Shown here one piece after another: positions 35,705 through 45,089 of a DNA stretch of 64,000 bases. This DNA is from Acinetobacter haemolyticus CIP 64.3 = MTCC 9819 (lineage in GTDB: Bacteria; Pseudomonadota; Gammaproteobacteria; Pseudomonadales; Moraxellaceae): assembly GCF_000369065.1 (NCBI RefSeq), contig NZ_KB849812.1:68804-132803 (forward strand). The letters run 5' to 3'. The notes beneath the pieces are model-generated. The model was not told the origin of the DNA. It saw only the letters and a program-made list of their open reading frames with translations, and did not search any database. Every line of letters begins with the position of its first letter. Position 1 is the stretch's first letter. The translations under genes were made by a program, and so were the position numbers.

Positions 35705-36303
35705 CCGAGTTCTACCTCAATTTTCTTAGCAGCAGCTACAGACATTACAACTTTATCAAATGCGATCAAGCTAACAGGATCAATAGCAGTAGCATCAACC
35801 ACATCAACGTGTGGAAGGTTGCGAGCTGCGAGATACAAGTTCTCATCTACAGCATCTGTAATGATCAATGCGCGAGTTGCATTCAAGTCGGTAAGTTTTG
35901 CAAGCAATTCTTTAGTTTTTGGAGCCGCAACAGCAAACTCTTCAACTAATACAAGGCGATCTTGGCGAACAAGTTCAGCTAAGATACATTGCATTGCACC
36001 GCGATACATCTTACGGTTTACTTTTTGAGACCAATCTTGTGGACGAGCAGCAAAAGTTTTACCACCACCAACCCAGATCGGGCTACGAATAGAACCCGCA
36101 CGAGCGCGACCAGTACCTTTTTGACGGAATGGTTTTTTACCACCGCCAGAAACATCTGCACGTGATTTGTGAGCACGAGTACCTTGACGACCACCAGCTA
36201 AATAAGCTGTAACAACTTGGTGTACAAGAGCTTCGTTAAATTCACGTCCGAAAGCAACTTCAGACAATTCAACAGCAGAGCCGGAAACAGTTTTTAAATT
36301 CAC
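35701..36303 (-). CDS. rplD: 50S ribosomal protein L4
   Basis: 200 residues. In E. coli it is both a tunnel component and the autoregulator of the S10 operon, acting on the rpsJ leader. The tunnel loop [19 protein letters not shown] (residues about 51-69) is intact. The long structured leader at 37323-37480 is a candidate target, though L4 control is not universal in this lineage. Confidence 0.97.
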   Translation of the reverse strand: MNLKTVSGSAVELSEVAFGREFNEALVHQVVTAYLAGGRQGTRAHKSRADVSGGGKKPFRQKGTGRARAGSIRSPIWVGGGKTFAARPQDWSQKVNRKMYRGAMQCILAELVRQDRLVLVEEFAVAAPKTKELLAKLTDLNATRALIITDAVDENLYLAARNLPHVDVVDATAIDPVSLIAFDKVVMSVAAAKKIEVELG

Positions 36304-36314
36304 AGTATTTCCCC

Positions 36315-36953
36315 TCAGGCCTTGATGGTAGGACGCACGATAACGTCGCCGCCAGTTGAACCAGGAATAGCACCTTTAACAACTAAAACAGAACGTTCAG
36401 CGTCAATAGATACAATTTCAAGACCTTGAACTGTTACGCGTTCATCACCTAAGTGACCAGCCATTTTCTTGCCTTTGAACACGCGACCAGGTGTTTGGTT
36501 TTGACCTGTAGAACCTAATACACGGTGAGATACAGAGTTACCATGAGTAGCATCTTGCGTACGGAAATTCCAACGCTTAACACCACCTTGGAAGCCCTTA
36601 CCTTTTGATTGTCCAGTTACGTCAACAATTTGACCAACTGTGAACAAATCAACACCGATAGAACCACCAACTTCACGACCTTCAAGCTCAGCTTCAGTAA
36701 CACGGAACTCTTTAACTAAACGACCAGCAGCAACACCCGCTTTAGCGAAGTGACCTTTCTGAGCGTTCGTTACGCGCGATTCGCGACGTTCACCAGTAGT
36801 TACTTGAATTGCTTGATAACCATCAGTTTCAAGTGTTTTGATTTGCGTAATGCGGTTTGGATCGACTTCGATAACTGTAACAGGTACAGATACACCAGCA
36901 TCTGTAAAGACGCGAGTCATACCACATTTGCGACCGACTAAACCAATAGCCAT
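36315..36953 (-). CDS. rplC: 50S ribosomal protein L3
   Basis: 212 residues from ATG 36953, selected because GAGG lies 9 bases upstream; ATG 36959 would be too close to it. Starts [16 protein letters not shown]. Contains the extension near the peptidyl-transferase centre with the Gln of [20 protein letters not shown] that PrmB methylates in other bacteria. A small hairpin (TAATTAACT/AGTTAATTA, 36980-37000) lies between it and rpsJ. Confidence 0.97.
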   Translation of the reverse strand: MAIGLVGRKCGMTRVFTDAGVSVPVTVIEVDPNRITQIKTLETDGYQAIQVTTGERRESRVTNAQKGHFAKAGVAAGRLVKEFRVTEAELEGREVGGSIGVDLFTVGQIVDVTGQSKGKGFQGGVKRWNFRTQDATHGNSVSHRVLGSTGQNQTPGRVFKGKKMAGHLGDERVTVQGLEIVSIDAERSVLVVKGAIPGSTGGDVIVRPTIKA

Positions 36954-37010
36954 GTGCATAAACCTCTAAAAAAGCGGCCTAATTAACTTAGAGTTAATTA
37001 ACCGAAAGCC

Positions 37011-37322
37011 TTAACCCAAAGCGATCTGAACATCAACACCAGCAGCAAGATCTAACTTCATCAATGCATCAACAGTTTTATCTGTTGGTTGAACGATATC
37101 GATCAAACGTTTATAAGTGCGGATTTCATACTGATCACGAGCGTCTTTGTTGACGTGTGGTGAAGTAAGAACGTTGAAGCGTTCGATGCGAGTAGGCATC
37201 GGGATTGGACCACACACTTGTGCGCCAGTACGCTTAGCGGTTTCTACGATCTCTTGAGCAGATTGATCAATCAGACGATGATCAAAAGACTTCAAACGGA
37301 TACGAATTCTCTGGTTAGACAT
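37011..37322 (-). CDS. rpsJ: 30S ribosomal protein S10 (NusE)
   Basis: 103 residues from ATG 37322, the standard start ([19 protein letters not shown]); an in-frame upstream start would add 12 atypical residues. It acts in the 30S head and, as NusE, in antitermination with NusB. First gene of the S10 operon, preceded by a leader of about 160 bases. Confidence 0.97.
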
Positions 37323-37480
37323 ACCAGTAAACTCCAAGCCAAATATATAAAGAATCACCCATGACGCACCTCACCTTTTGGTAAGTGTCAAGGGCAGTGA
37401 AAATCACTATGGTCGTGATCGATGCCACGACTGTAATGCGTTAACTACTTTCTTCGTAGAAAACGCCCTCCTTTTGAGGG
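37323..37480 (-). promoter_or_regulatory. Structured 5' leader of the S10 operon
   Basis: Read leftward, it can form several hairpins: CCCTC/GAGGG near the 5' end, GTCGTG/CACGAC enclosing GCATCGAT, AGTGA/TCACT, and CTTACC-AAAA-GGTGAG close to the start codon. This fits autogenous control, as with L4 in E. coli, but no specific match to the E. coli leader was established. Confidence 0.55.
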
Positions 37481-37486
37481 TCGCCC

Positions 37487-37515
37487 ATTATAGCGATTGT
37501 TTAAGTCTTATGCAA
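37487..37515 (-). promoter_or_regulatory. Sigma-70 promoter of the S10 operon
   Basis: On the minus strand, -35 TTGCAT (37515-37510) and a perfect -10 TATAAT (37492-37487) are separated by exactly 17 bases. The discriminator is GC-rich (GGGCG), typical of stringently controlled genes. No other good promoter is seen before rpsJ. Confidence 0.85.
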
Positions 37516-37549
37516 TTCCTGTTTTTTATTTTTTATAATTTTATCCTCT

Positions 37550-38278
37550 TTAAACACCTACAACATATTCTATCGCTCGATTCAACAACTGATTACCTTG
37601 TTCGAATCTACTTTTTAGTGTCCTTTTTAGCTCCGATATGGGTTGAACGTACTCGCCATCAAAAATTGCCATTTCTTCTTCATTTTCAATCAACAACTCC
37701 AATGCATGTGGTGTCATTTCTGGATGAAATTGAAAACCAAGCACATTGCGTCCAATTTGATACATTTGGTTTCGACAAACTTTATTTTCTGCCAAATGTA
37801 CTGCCCCCTTCGGGATTTCAAAAGTTTCACTATGCCACTGTAAGATATTGATCCGCTCAGGAAATTGGAAGCATGTTTCTGGAATATGTGAAGCACGCCC
37901 AACATCCATCCAACCTAATTCCTGATGAGGATTACGGCTTACTGCAGCACCTAAAGCATTTGCAATCAACTGCCCACCTAAGCATAAACCAATGGCGGGT
38001 TTTCCTGCTGCCAAATAGCGGCGTAACCAGCGTTTTTCCAGCCTCAACCATGGATAGTTCGCTTCATCATTTACACTCATGGTTCCCCCCATGATAATGA
38101 GCAAGTCCACCTCATCCACACGCGGCAACGCCTCTAGCTCAAGCGGTAAATCTACAGGCAAAGCAAAAAACTCAGTGGCTGTGATTTTTGCTTTATGTGC
38201 CTTTAGAAATTCATAACAACTTCCAAAACCCTCACCGGCGATGTGCTGAAAATAATGCACTCTTAAATGCGACTTCAT
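37550..38278 (-). CDS. Class I glutamine amidotransferase domain protein
   Basis: 242 residues, a single GATase domain. The nucleophile elbow GLCLGGQ places the catalytic Cys near residue 98, and FQFHPEMTP supplies the His of the triad, with the Glu two residues on. There is no fused synthetase, so it is like stand-alone GMP-synthase-type amidotransferases that take glutamine or gamma-glutamyl compounds; the partner is unknown. A Fur-like site lies 21 bases upstream. Divergent from the PLP-enzyme gene. Confidence 0.85.
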   Translation of the reverse strand: MKSHLRVHYFQHIAGEGFGSCYEFLKAHKAKITATEFFALPVDLPLELEALPRVDEVDLLIIMGGTMSVNDEANYPWLRLEKRWLRRYLAAGKPAIGLCLGGQLIANALGAAVSRNPHQELGWMDVGRASHIPETCFQFPERINILQWHSETFEIPKGAVHLAENKVCRNQMYQIGRNVLGFQFHPEMTPHALELLIENEEEMAIFDGEYVQPISELKRTLKSRFEQGNQLLNRAIEYVVGV

Positions 38279-38298
38279 GCGCTAAAACCTATTATCGT

Positions 38299-38317
38299 TA
38301 GAATGATAATAATTCTT
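38299..38317. promoter_or_regulatory. Candidate Fur box
   Basis: The core AATGATAAT followed by AATT gives 13 of 19 matches to the classical Fur consensus, with an extra ATTATC at 38291-38296 as a further overlapping half-site. It lies 21 bases upstream of the amidotransferase start, suggesting iron control of that gene. Confidence 0.5.
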
Positions 38318-38446
38318 AGCAAAAATAACGCCAGTTTTATTCCAAAGCATGATGCCCGTACCGATTCTGTACAAAAGCTGCAAATTACTGGCAGATAGAT
38401 CACTTTTATCTTAACCTAGATCATCATATCGTTTTGATTTTGCCCC

Positions 38447-39640
38447 ATGACTACACATAAAAATAGACAAACGCTTCTTATTCATGCACCACGCCAAGCC
38501 CCTCAATACATTGAAACCATACAACCTCCCCTATTTCGTGCATCCACCATCATTTTCCAGTCAACAACGCACCTTTTTGATCGCCACTGGACCGATGCCT
38601 ATGACTATAGTTATGGCACACATGGCACCCCCACAACATTCACTCTAGCCGATAATATTGCTCAGATTGAAGGGGGACAATATTGCTTACTTGCACCAAG
38701 CGGTCTATCCGCGATTAATCTCGTGAATAGTGCAATATTAAGCAAGGGAGATGAAGTCTGGGTCGCTGATAATATTTATGGCCCTAATTTAGAACATTTA
38801 AGAAATCTGCAAGACCGCTACGGCATCATTGTTAGCATTTACAATCCAATTGATGCTGACAGTTTCCAACCGACAGACAAAACCAAGCTAATTTGGCTAG
38901 AAGCAGCAGGTTCAGTCACCTTAGAATTTCCCGATCTAAAAAAATTAGTTAAAAAAGCCCAAAAAGCCAATGTGCTGACTGCACTGGATAATACTTGGGG
39001 TGCGGGCCTTGCATTTAATGCTTTTGATTTTTCAGATGAACACCTTTCAGTTGATATCACTATTCATGCTTTAACCAAATATCCAAGTGGTGGTGGCGAC
39101 ATATTAATGGGTTCAGTGGTGACACGTGATCAAGCTTTACATCACAAATTGTTCCGTATGCATGCCATTCAAGGCATTTCTGTTTCAGGTGATGACACTG
39201 CTCAAATTCAACGTAGTTTGGCACACATGTCCTTTAGATATGACCAACAAGCACAAAATGCGCTTACTTTAATGAACTGGTTAAAGCAACAACCTCAATT
39301 CGCCCAAGTACTCCATCCAAGCCTTCCAGACTCTGCTGGCCATGAGTTTTGGAAACAAATTTGCACTACAGGCAAAAGTGCTGGTCTCGTCAGCGTCATC
39401 TTTAAACCTGAACATGATCTCACTGCAGTTCGAAAATTTTGCGATCACTTACAACTATTCAAACTTGGATTTAGTTGGGGAGGCCCTGTGAGTCTAGTAA
39501 TGCTATATGACTTAAAAACAATGCGTTCACTCAAGAATACACATTTACAACAAGGATTATTGGTTCGATTCTGTATTGGACTAGAACATGCTGAGGATTT
39601 AATTCAAGATATTCAAAATGCATTAAAACAACTGGAATGA
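38447..39640 (+). CDS. metC: Cys/Met-metabolism PLP-dependent lyase (cystathionine beta-lyase type)
   Basis: 397 residues, fold-type I PLP enzyme that cleaves cystathionine to homocysteine, pyruvate and ammonia. The PLP Lys lies in ALTKYPSGGGD (about residue 214). Upstream are YSYGTHGTP (substrate/PLP phosphate loop) and the Asp of TALDNTWGAG that pairs with the pyridine nitrogen. Family assignment is sound; beta-lyase versus gamma-synthase specificity is inferred. The next gene starts 19 bases later, so an operon is possible. Confidence 0.85.
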   Translation: MTTHKNRQTLLIHAPRQAPQYIETIQPPLFRASTIIFQSTTHLFDRHWTDAYDYSYGTHGTPTTFTLADNIAQIEGGQYCLLAPSGLSAINLVNSAILSKGDEVWVADNIYGPNLEHLRNLQDRYGIIVSIYNPIDADSFQPTDKTKLIWLEAAGSVTLEFPDLKKLVKKAQKANVLTALDNTWGAGLAFNAFDFSDEHLSVDITIHALTKYPSGGGDILMGSVVTRDQALHHKLFRMHAIQGISVSGDDTAQIQRSLAHMSFRYDQQAQNALTLMNWLKQQPQFAQVLHPSLPDSAGHEFWKQICTTGKSAGLVSVIFKPEHDLTAVRKFCDHLQLFKLGFSWGGPVSLVMLYDLKTMRSLKNTHLQQGLLVRFCIGLEHAEDLIQDIQNALKQLE

Positions 39641-39659
39641 AATCAAGAATAGGTGAAGA

Positions 39660-41207
39660 ATGAATACACCCATCGTTATTGCTAAAAAAACCACAGATAC
39701 CACACAAGATATTGTTCTACATTCTAAATTTGCCAACAGACACGGATTGATTGCAGGTGCAACAGGAACAGGTAAAACCGTTACCTTAAAAGTATTGGCA
39801 GAAAGTTTTTCTCGCCTTGGTGTGCCTGTATTTCTTGCTGATGCTAAAGGTGATGTCTCGAGTCTCGCCAAGGCAGGTTCGAGCAATCCCAAATTTGAAG
39901 AACGCCTTAGTCTACTCAAAATCAGCGATATCCCTTTTGCAGCATCACCTGTCATTTTTTGGGATTTATTTGGTGAGCAAGGTCATCCTATTCGTACCAC
40001 CATTTCTGAGATTGGACCCTTATTATTAGCCAGAATGCTCAATCTCAATGACACACAAGAAGGTGTGCTTTCAGCAGTTTTCCGAATCGCAGATGATCAA
40101 GGTTTATTATTAATTGATTTTAAAGATTTAAAATCGATGTTGAGCTATGTCAGTGAAAATGCGTCGGCACTCAAAGCTGAATATGGCAACCTCTCTCCCG
40201 CAAGTCTTGGTGCCATTCAACGCAATTTACTAGCACTAGGTGATCAAGGTGGCGAACAATTCTTTGGCGAACCGAGTCTCAACATTTTAGACTTTATTCA
40301 GACCGATACCAACGGTCACGGCTATATCAACATTTTAGCTGCGGATAAGTTAATGAACACCCCGAAGCTATATGCCACATTCCTGCTTTGGATGATGTCA
40401 GAACTGTTTGAACAGCTCCCAGAAGTGGGTGACATGGACAAACCCAAATTGGTATTCTTCTTTGATGAAGCACATTTACTCTTTGATAATGCCAGTCCAG
40501 CTTTGCAACAAAAGATTGAACAAGTAGTTCGTTTGATCCGCTCTAAAGGTGTCGGAATTTATTTCATTACTCAGAATCCACTGGATCTACCAGAGAGTGT
40601 ACTTGGGCAATTAGGTAATCGCGTTCAACATGCTTTACGTGCATTCACGCCAAAAGATCAAAAAGCGGTCAAAACAGCAGCAGATACATTCCGTGCCAAT
40701 CCAGAGTTTAAAGTTGATCAAGCGATTACCGAGCTTGCTGTAGGTGAAGCACTCGTGAGTTGCCTCGACGAGCAAGGAACACCACAAATTGTTGAGCGCG
40801 GCTGGGTGATGCCACCTTACTCATCCTTTAGCCCAATTACACCGGAAGAAAGTCAAGTTATCATTGCACAGAGTATTGTTGCAGGTATTTACGATCAAGC
40901 CGTTGACCGAGACAGCGCGTATGAAATGCTACAAAAGAAAGTCTTGCAACTATCTCAACAAAAAGAAGCCGATGCCTTGGCAAAACAACAGGAAAAAGAA
41001 CAAGACGCTTTAGCCAAACAACAAGCCAGAGAACAAGAACGTTTTGCACGTGAGCAACAACGAGCCGCTGAAAAAGCACAACGCGATCGAGAAAAACTCA
41101 CACAAGACATTGTAGGGACTTTTGCGAAAAGTGCTGCACGTAGTCTAGGGGGAAGCTCAGGACAAAAGATTGTCAGAGGTTTACTTGGATCTTTATTTGG
41201 TAAATAA
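39660..41207 (+). CDS. HerA-like / DUF853 ATPase (YjgR family)
   Basis: 515 residues. N-terminal HerA-FtsK-type ATPase with Walker A GATGTGKT near residue 33 and Walker [13 protein letters not shown] near 264. A Gln/Glu/Lys-rich coiled coil runs from about residue 425 to 485, followed by a Gly/Ser-rich end ([19 protein letters not shown]). Members are predicted nucleic-acid-translocating ATPases of unknown process. It follows the PLP enzyme closely and ends at a strong terminator. Confidence 0.88.
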   Translation: MNTPIVIAKKTTDTTQDIVLHSKFANRHGLIAGATGTGKTVTLKVLAESFSRLGVPVFLADAKGDVSSLAKAGSSNPKFEERLSLLKISDIPFAASPVIFWDLFGEQGHPIRTTISEIGPLLLARMLNLNDTQEGVLSAVFRIADDQGLLLIDFKDLKSMLSYVSENASALKAEYGNLSPASLGAIQRNLLALGDQGGEQFFGEPSLNILDFIQTDTNGHGYINILAADKLMNTPKLYATFLLWMMSELFEQLPEVGDMDKPKLVFFFDEAHLLFDNASPALQQKIEQVVRLIRSKGVGIYFITQNPLDLPESVLGQLGNRVQHALRAFTPKDQKAVKTAADTFRANPEFKVDQAITELAVGEALVSCLDEQGTPQIVERGWVMPPYSSFSPITPEESQVIIAQSIVAGIYDQAVDRDSAYEMLQKKVLQLSQQKEADALAKQQEKEQDALAKQQAREQERFAREQQRAAEKAQRDREKLTQDIVGTFAKSAARSLGGSSGQKIVRGLLGSLFGK

Positions 41208-41225
41208 CAACCACATCTGCTTATA

Positions 41226-41260
41226 AATTAAGGGATAATAAATTATCCCTTAATTTTTTT
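41226..41260 (+). terminator. Rho-independent terminator after the HerA-like ATPase
   Basis: A perfect 13-bp stem (41226-41238 with 41243-41255), a TAAA loop and a T-run. It precedes the NsrR operators. Confidence 0.85.
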
Positions 41261-41274
41261 ATGGCTTTTATCAT

Positions 41275-41297
41275 AAGATGTATTGCAAATACATTTT
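41275..41297. promoter_or_regulatory. NsrR-type operator 1 (upstream of hmp)
   Basis: An 11-1-11 palindrome: half-site AAGATGTATTG (41275-41285), C, then AAATACATTTT (41287-41297). It matches the NsrR consensus (AAGATGCATTT, one base, AAATGCATCTT), with a weaker right half. Confidence 0.65.
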
Positions 41298-41299
41298 AT

Positions 41300-41322
41300 A
41301 AGATGTATTTTAAATATATCTT
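41300..41322. promoter_or_regulatory. NsrR-type operator 2 (upstream of hmp)
   Basis: AAGATGTATTT (41300-41310), T, AAATATATCTT (41312-41322): an almost perfect 11-1-11 NsrR site. It lies 29 bases before the hmp start, where bound NsrR would block transcription until NO destroys its Fe-S cluster. Confidence 0.8.
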
Positions 41323-41350
41323 ATAAAATGATAGCCAAGAGAGATCAAAC

Positions 41351-42562
41351 ATGACTCCGCAGCAAATTGAACTCGTAAAAGCAACCGTCCCTGTTCTTCG
41401 TGAAAATGGCGTGGCACTCACTGGTTATTTTTATAACCGCATGTTAGGGAACAATCCTGACTTAAAAGAAACCTTCAATATGGGTCATCAACGTAGTGGT
41501 GCTCAAGCTCAAGCACTTGCAGGTGCCGTTCTCGCTTATGCAGAAAATATTGAAGATCCATCAGTATTGCTGCCAGTAGTTGAATTGATTGCGCATAAAC
41601 ATGTCAGCCTCAATATCCAAGCACCTGATTACAGCATTGTGGGCGAAAACCTGCTGCACTCGATCAGTGAGGTCTTGAGTATCTCTATGGATGATCCACT
41701 CATTGATGCATGGGCTGCGGCATACGGGCAATTGGCTGATTTATTTATCAGCACAGAAAAAGCGATTTATGATCAACACCAGCAAACAAAGGGGAGCTGG
41801 CTAGGTTGGCGTAATTTTAAAATCGCTAAAAAAGTAATTGAAAGCGATGAAATTACTTCGTTCTATTTAGCTCCTGTCGATGGAGGTGATTTACCCAAAT
41901 ATGAAGCAGGTCAATACATCTCTGTGCGGGTATTTGTACCTGAGCTAGGGTTAAGACAACCACGTCAATATACGCTATCAACCTCACCTCAAGCTGACTA
42001 TTTAAGAATTTCAGTCAAACGTGAAGATGAAAAAGAAAATTTAGCTGCGGGTTGGGTTTCCAATACACTACACAGCTTAGCCGAAGGCTCACAAATTGAG
42101 GTGTCAGCACCTACAGGCAACTTCTATCTGATTGATCATACAAAACGTAATGTATTTATTAGTGGGGGTGTCGGCTTAACTCCAATGATTGCGATGTTAA
42201 ATCAACTTGTTACCTTAGATATGCCACAGCCTGTGAGCTTTATTCACGCATGTCGTAGTAGCCAAGTACATGCAATGAAAAAACATATTCATGATCTTAA
42301 AGATAAGTATCCCCGTCTTAGTACGTTTACAGCTTATGAATTTCCACATGACGGCGATGTATTAGGTATTGATTATGATATTGCTGGACGTTTAGACCTC
42401 AGCAATGTAGATGTGGCTTTATTACCTATTAATGCAGATTATTACTTATGCGGCCCTATGCCATTTATGGCGGAACAACATAAAGCTTTAATCGCACGCG
42501 GTGTTCCTGCCCAGAACATTCACAGTGAAGCTTTTGGTACAGGTGGGGTCAAACTCAGCTAA
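41351..42562 (+). CDS. hmp: Flavohaemoprotein / nitric oxide dioxygenase
   Basis: 403 residues. An N-terminal globin domain (about 1-140, proximal-His region LIAHKHVSLNI) is fused to a ferredoxin-reductase-like FAD domain (RQYTLST near residue 203) and a C-terminal NAD domain (SGGVGLTPM). It converts NO and O2 to nitrate using NADH in the cytoplasm. Full length. Two NsrR-type operators lie upstream, and nsrR follows behind a terminator, so it is a self-contained NO-detoxification module. Confidence 0.96.
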   Translation: MTPQQIELVKATVPVLRENGVALTGYFYNRMLGNNPDLKETFNMGHQRSGAQAQALAGAVLAYAENIEDPSVLLPVVELIAHKHVSLNIQAPDYSIVGENLLHSISEVLSISMDDPLIDAWAAAYGQLADLFISTEKAIYDQHQQTKGSWLGWRNFKIAKKVIESDEITSFYLAPVDGGDLPKYEAGQYISVRVFVPELGLRQPRQYTLSTSPQADYLRISVKREDEKENLAAGWVSNTLHSLAEGSQIEVSAPTGNFYLIDHTKRNVFISGGVGLTPMIAMLNQLVTLDMPQPVSFIHACRSSQVHAMKKHIHDLKDKYPRLSTFTAYEFPHDGDVLGIDYDIAGRLDLSNVDVALLPINADYYLCGPMPFMAEQHKALIARGVPAQNIHSEAFGTGGVKLS

Positions 42563-42582
42563 TCGACACTGCATTTTGCACG

Positions 42583-42612
42583 GGGCTAGTCTATGATAGA
42601 CTAGCCCTTTGT
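42583..42612 (+). terminator. Terminator between hmp and nsrR
   Basis: Stem GGGCTAGTCTA (42583-42593) with TAGACTAGCCC (42597-42607), a 3-base loop and TTT. nsrR is therefore probably transcribed largely from its own promoter or by read-through. Confidence 0.8.
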
Positions 42613-42641
42613 ATTTAAAGCAATAGATTGAGTGAAATCCA

Positions 42642-43094
42642 ATGCAACTCAATAAGTTTACTGATTATGCGCTTAGAATTTTAATGTATGTCGCTCGTCC
42701 GAGTGATGTACCTTATACAATCGCAGATATTGCAAAAGACTTACATGTCTCCCAAAACCATTTGGTTAAAGTGGTTCATTTTATGGGAAAGCAACAGTGG
42801 ATTGTCACGATTCGTGGTAAAGGAGGCGGTCTTCGCCTCAATCCTGAAGCAAAAAGTCTCAAGCTAGGTGAGATCGTACGCACTCTGCAAGGTCATCAAC
42901 ACATTGTTGAATGCAATACCCCACCGTGTGTTTTACGCTCACATTGCGGGCTCAAAGGAATTTTAGACCAAGCTTTAGAAAGTTTTTATCAAAGCCTAAA
43001 TCAATATACGCTTGGAGAGGTGATACAGCACGGCATTCTCCCTTCTTCGAAGCATTCAAATATTGAATTTCTAGAACTCATTCAAAAAGCATAA
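42642..43094 (+). CDS. nsrR: Nitric oxide-sensing repressor NsrR (Rrf2 family)
   Basis: 150 residues. N-terminal winged helix (TDYALRILMYVA start, recognition helix near VSQNHLVKVVH). Three cysteines at positions 91, 96 and 102 ligate the NO-sensitive Fe-S cluster, at the same positions as in E. coli NsrR. It sits directly after hmp, and tandem NsrR-type sites precede hmp, so direct repression is very likely. No operator was seen just before nsrR. Confidence 0.93.
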   Translation: MQLNKFTDYALRILMYVARPSDVPYTIADIAKDLHVSQNHLVKVVHFMGKQQWIVTIRGKGGGLRLNPEAKSLKLGEIVRTLQGHQHIVECNTPPCVLRSHCGLKGILDQALESFYQSLNQYTLGEVIQHGILPSSKHSNIEFLELIQKA

Positions 43095-43165
43095 CCATCA
43101 CATTCGCACGATTGACTGACATCCTTTATAATAGCTTTGCTATTTCAATTCAAAAGTAAGCTTCT

Positions 43166-43942
43166 ATGCGTCAGCGTCAACAATCCAAAGACACCAAAGC
43201 CAAACTCGCACCCAAACAAAAAATCAGTTATGAAAAAAAGACTGATCCTGCATTGACTGAATATGCGGTACAGTCTTTGAATTGGCTACGTCAAGCTGAG
43301 TTTTTAATGAGTGCGCCAAAACTGGCTTTGTGCGTAGAAGATACGGGATATGAAATTGCATTCGCAGGACGCTCAAATGCAGGTAAATCTAGCGCGATCA
43401 ACGCACTGACCAATAAAAAGCAATTAGCACGCGCCTCTAAAAAACCAGGTCGTACACAAATGATCAACTTTTTTAGTTTAGGCAACCCAGATCAACGCCT
43501 TGTGGATTTACCGGGTTATGGTTATGCGGCCGTGCCTGAATCGATGAAAATTGTGTGGCAAAAAGAACTCGAAAACTATTTAATCCATCGCAAAAGCCTA
43601 CAAGGTCTAGTCTTATTGATGGATATTCGCCATCCTCTACAGCACTTTGATTTGATGATGCTGGAATGGGCTCACTCTCGCCATTTATTTGTGCATATTC
43701 TTTTAACCAAAGCGGACAAACTGAATCGTGGTCCAGCCAATAAAACCCTACTTGATGTAAAACAGCAATTGAAGAAAATGAAATTAGATTTCTCGATTCA
43801 ACTGTTTTCATCTCTGAATCGTATTGGTTTAGAAGAGCTCGCCAGTGTTATGGCAGGACGCTTAAATTACACCCTCGATCAACCCACTGAATTTGACCTT
43901 GATCAGATTCCTGAAGCCTCAGAAACAGACGCTGAAGAGTAA
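43166..43942 (+). CDS. engB: Ribosome biogenesis GTPase YsxC/EngB
   Basis: 258 residues. A small EngB-type GTPase needed for 50S maturation. G1 GRSNAGKSS near residue 68, G3 DLPGYGYA near 114, G4 TKADK and a final acidic tail after the G-domain. The N-terminal extension of about 40 residues is basic. Free-standing, with no obvious operon partner. Confidence 0.94.
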   Translation: MRQRQQSKDTKAKLAPKQKISYEKKTDPALTEYAVQSLNWLRQAEFLMSAPKLALCVEDTGYEIAFAGRSNAGKSSAINALTNKKQLARASKKPGRTQMINFFSLGNPDQRLVDLPGYGYAAVPESMKIVWQKELENYLIHRKSLQGLVLLMDIRHPLQHFDLMMLEWAHSRHLFVHILLTKADKLNRGPANKTLLDVKQQLKKMKLDFSIQLFSSLNRIGLEELASVMAGRLNYTLDQPTEFDLDQIPEASETDAEE

Positions 43943-44071
43943 ATTGCGCTTTTCATGCAACTTGATGCATAAAATAATTTTTAATTGTCCTGTATTGCTA
44001 AACACAAACACTAGGGAGTTTTCATATACTGCTTAGTGTTGGTTCATTGCACTATCGATTAGGACTAAACG

Positions 44072-45016
44072 ATGAAATTACTATCATTTGTGAAGAACAA
44101 AGTTCTTGGTTCTTCGATTGACTATAAAATTCTCCCACGCAAAGTAAAATTTGACTGGGAAAAAACACCAGTAGACTGGATTCCAAACCAACCTTTCGCA
44201 AGTTATTTTATTAATGAAATTAATAACATATTACCTGCTGGTGAATTTTGGTTTTGCCGATTGTACAATAAAGTACTCCCGCAAATTACTGATGAAAAAT
44301 TAAAGCAAGATGTCCAAGCTTTTATTCGTCAAGAAGCAATGCACGCTGTGGCACACACTTCTGCAAACAAGGAATATCTAAGCCAGCGCAATATAGATAT
44401 TCAACGTAACTTAGATATTATGGACTTCCTTTTCACCAAAGCGCTTGCAGACAAGCCTTTTGATAAAGAAGTGCCACAGTTTCTAGAGCATCAATGGGAT
44501 TTATTCCGTTTAGGTGTCATTGCAACTGTTGAACATATGACCTGTGTACTGGGTAAATATGCACTTTACAACAAGCGTTGGGAAGAGTTAGGTGCAGACC
44601 CTGAGATGATCGATCTCATCAAATGGCATGGCTCTGAAGAAATCGAACACCGCACGGTTGCATTTGATCTTTATCGCCATTTAGGCGGTGGCTATATTGC
44701 TCGTTATTATCTCAGTGTTGCGGTGATTATCGGCGTACTGGGTTTATGGGTAGATGGCGCAGCGCATATCATGAGCCAAGATCCTCGCTTTGCGGATAAA
44801 AAACCAAGTTTATTTAAACCTTGGATCTGGATTGAATGGTATAAACAAGGCCGCAAAGATGACCAAATCCTCCCAAATCCAATTTGGCTCGTTGCACAAC
44901 AAATTGATTACCTCATGCCGTGGTATGATCCTGTCAAAGAAGGAAATACCCAAGATGCGGTCAACTATTTAAACAACTCACCTGCTGCGAAGCGCGCTTT
45001 ACAACAAGCAGCTTAA
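44072..45016 (+). CDS. Predicted metal-dependent hydrolase (PF10118, ferritin-like)
   Basis: 314 residues. Ferritin-like di-metal signatures are visible: RQEAMHAVAH (near residue 90), ATVEHMT and SEEIEHRTVAFD, giving the spaced Glu/His ligands. A hydrophobic segment lies around residue 215. Members are common in Acinetobacter and other proteobacteria and of unknown biochemical role, though named a metal-dependent hydrolase in databases. It has its own terminator. Confidence 0.8.
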   Translation: MKLLSFVKNKVLGSSIDYKILPRKVKFDWEKTPVDWIPNQPFASYFINEINNILPAGEFWFCRLYNKVLPQITDEKLKQDVQAFIRQEAMHAVAHTSANKEYLSQRNIDIQRNLDIMDFLFTKALADKPFDKEVPQFLEHQWDLFRLGVIATVEHMTCVLGKYALYNKRWEELGADPEMIDLIKWHGSEEIEHRTVAFDLYRHLGGGYIARYYLSVAVIIGVLGLWVDGAAHIMSQDPRFADKKPSLFKPWIWIEWYKQGRKDDQILPNPIWLVAQQIDYLMPWYDPVKEGNTQDAVNYLNNSPAAKRALQQAA

Positions 45017-45040
45017 AACAAATTATTGTTTACTTATACA

Positions 45041-45072
45041 AAAACCCCTCATCCTAGGATGAGGGGTTTTTC
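45041..45072. terminator. Bidirectional terminator between hydrolase and TonB-receptor genes
   Basis: A 14-bp perfect inverted repeat (45041-45054 with 45057-45070), centred on TA, with A4 and T5 flanks. It serves both convergent genes. Confidence 0.9.
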
Positions 45073-45089
45073 ACAATCAGCAAATATAA

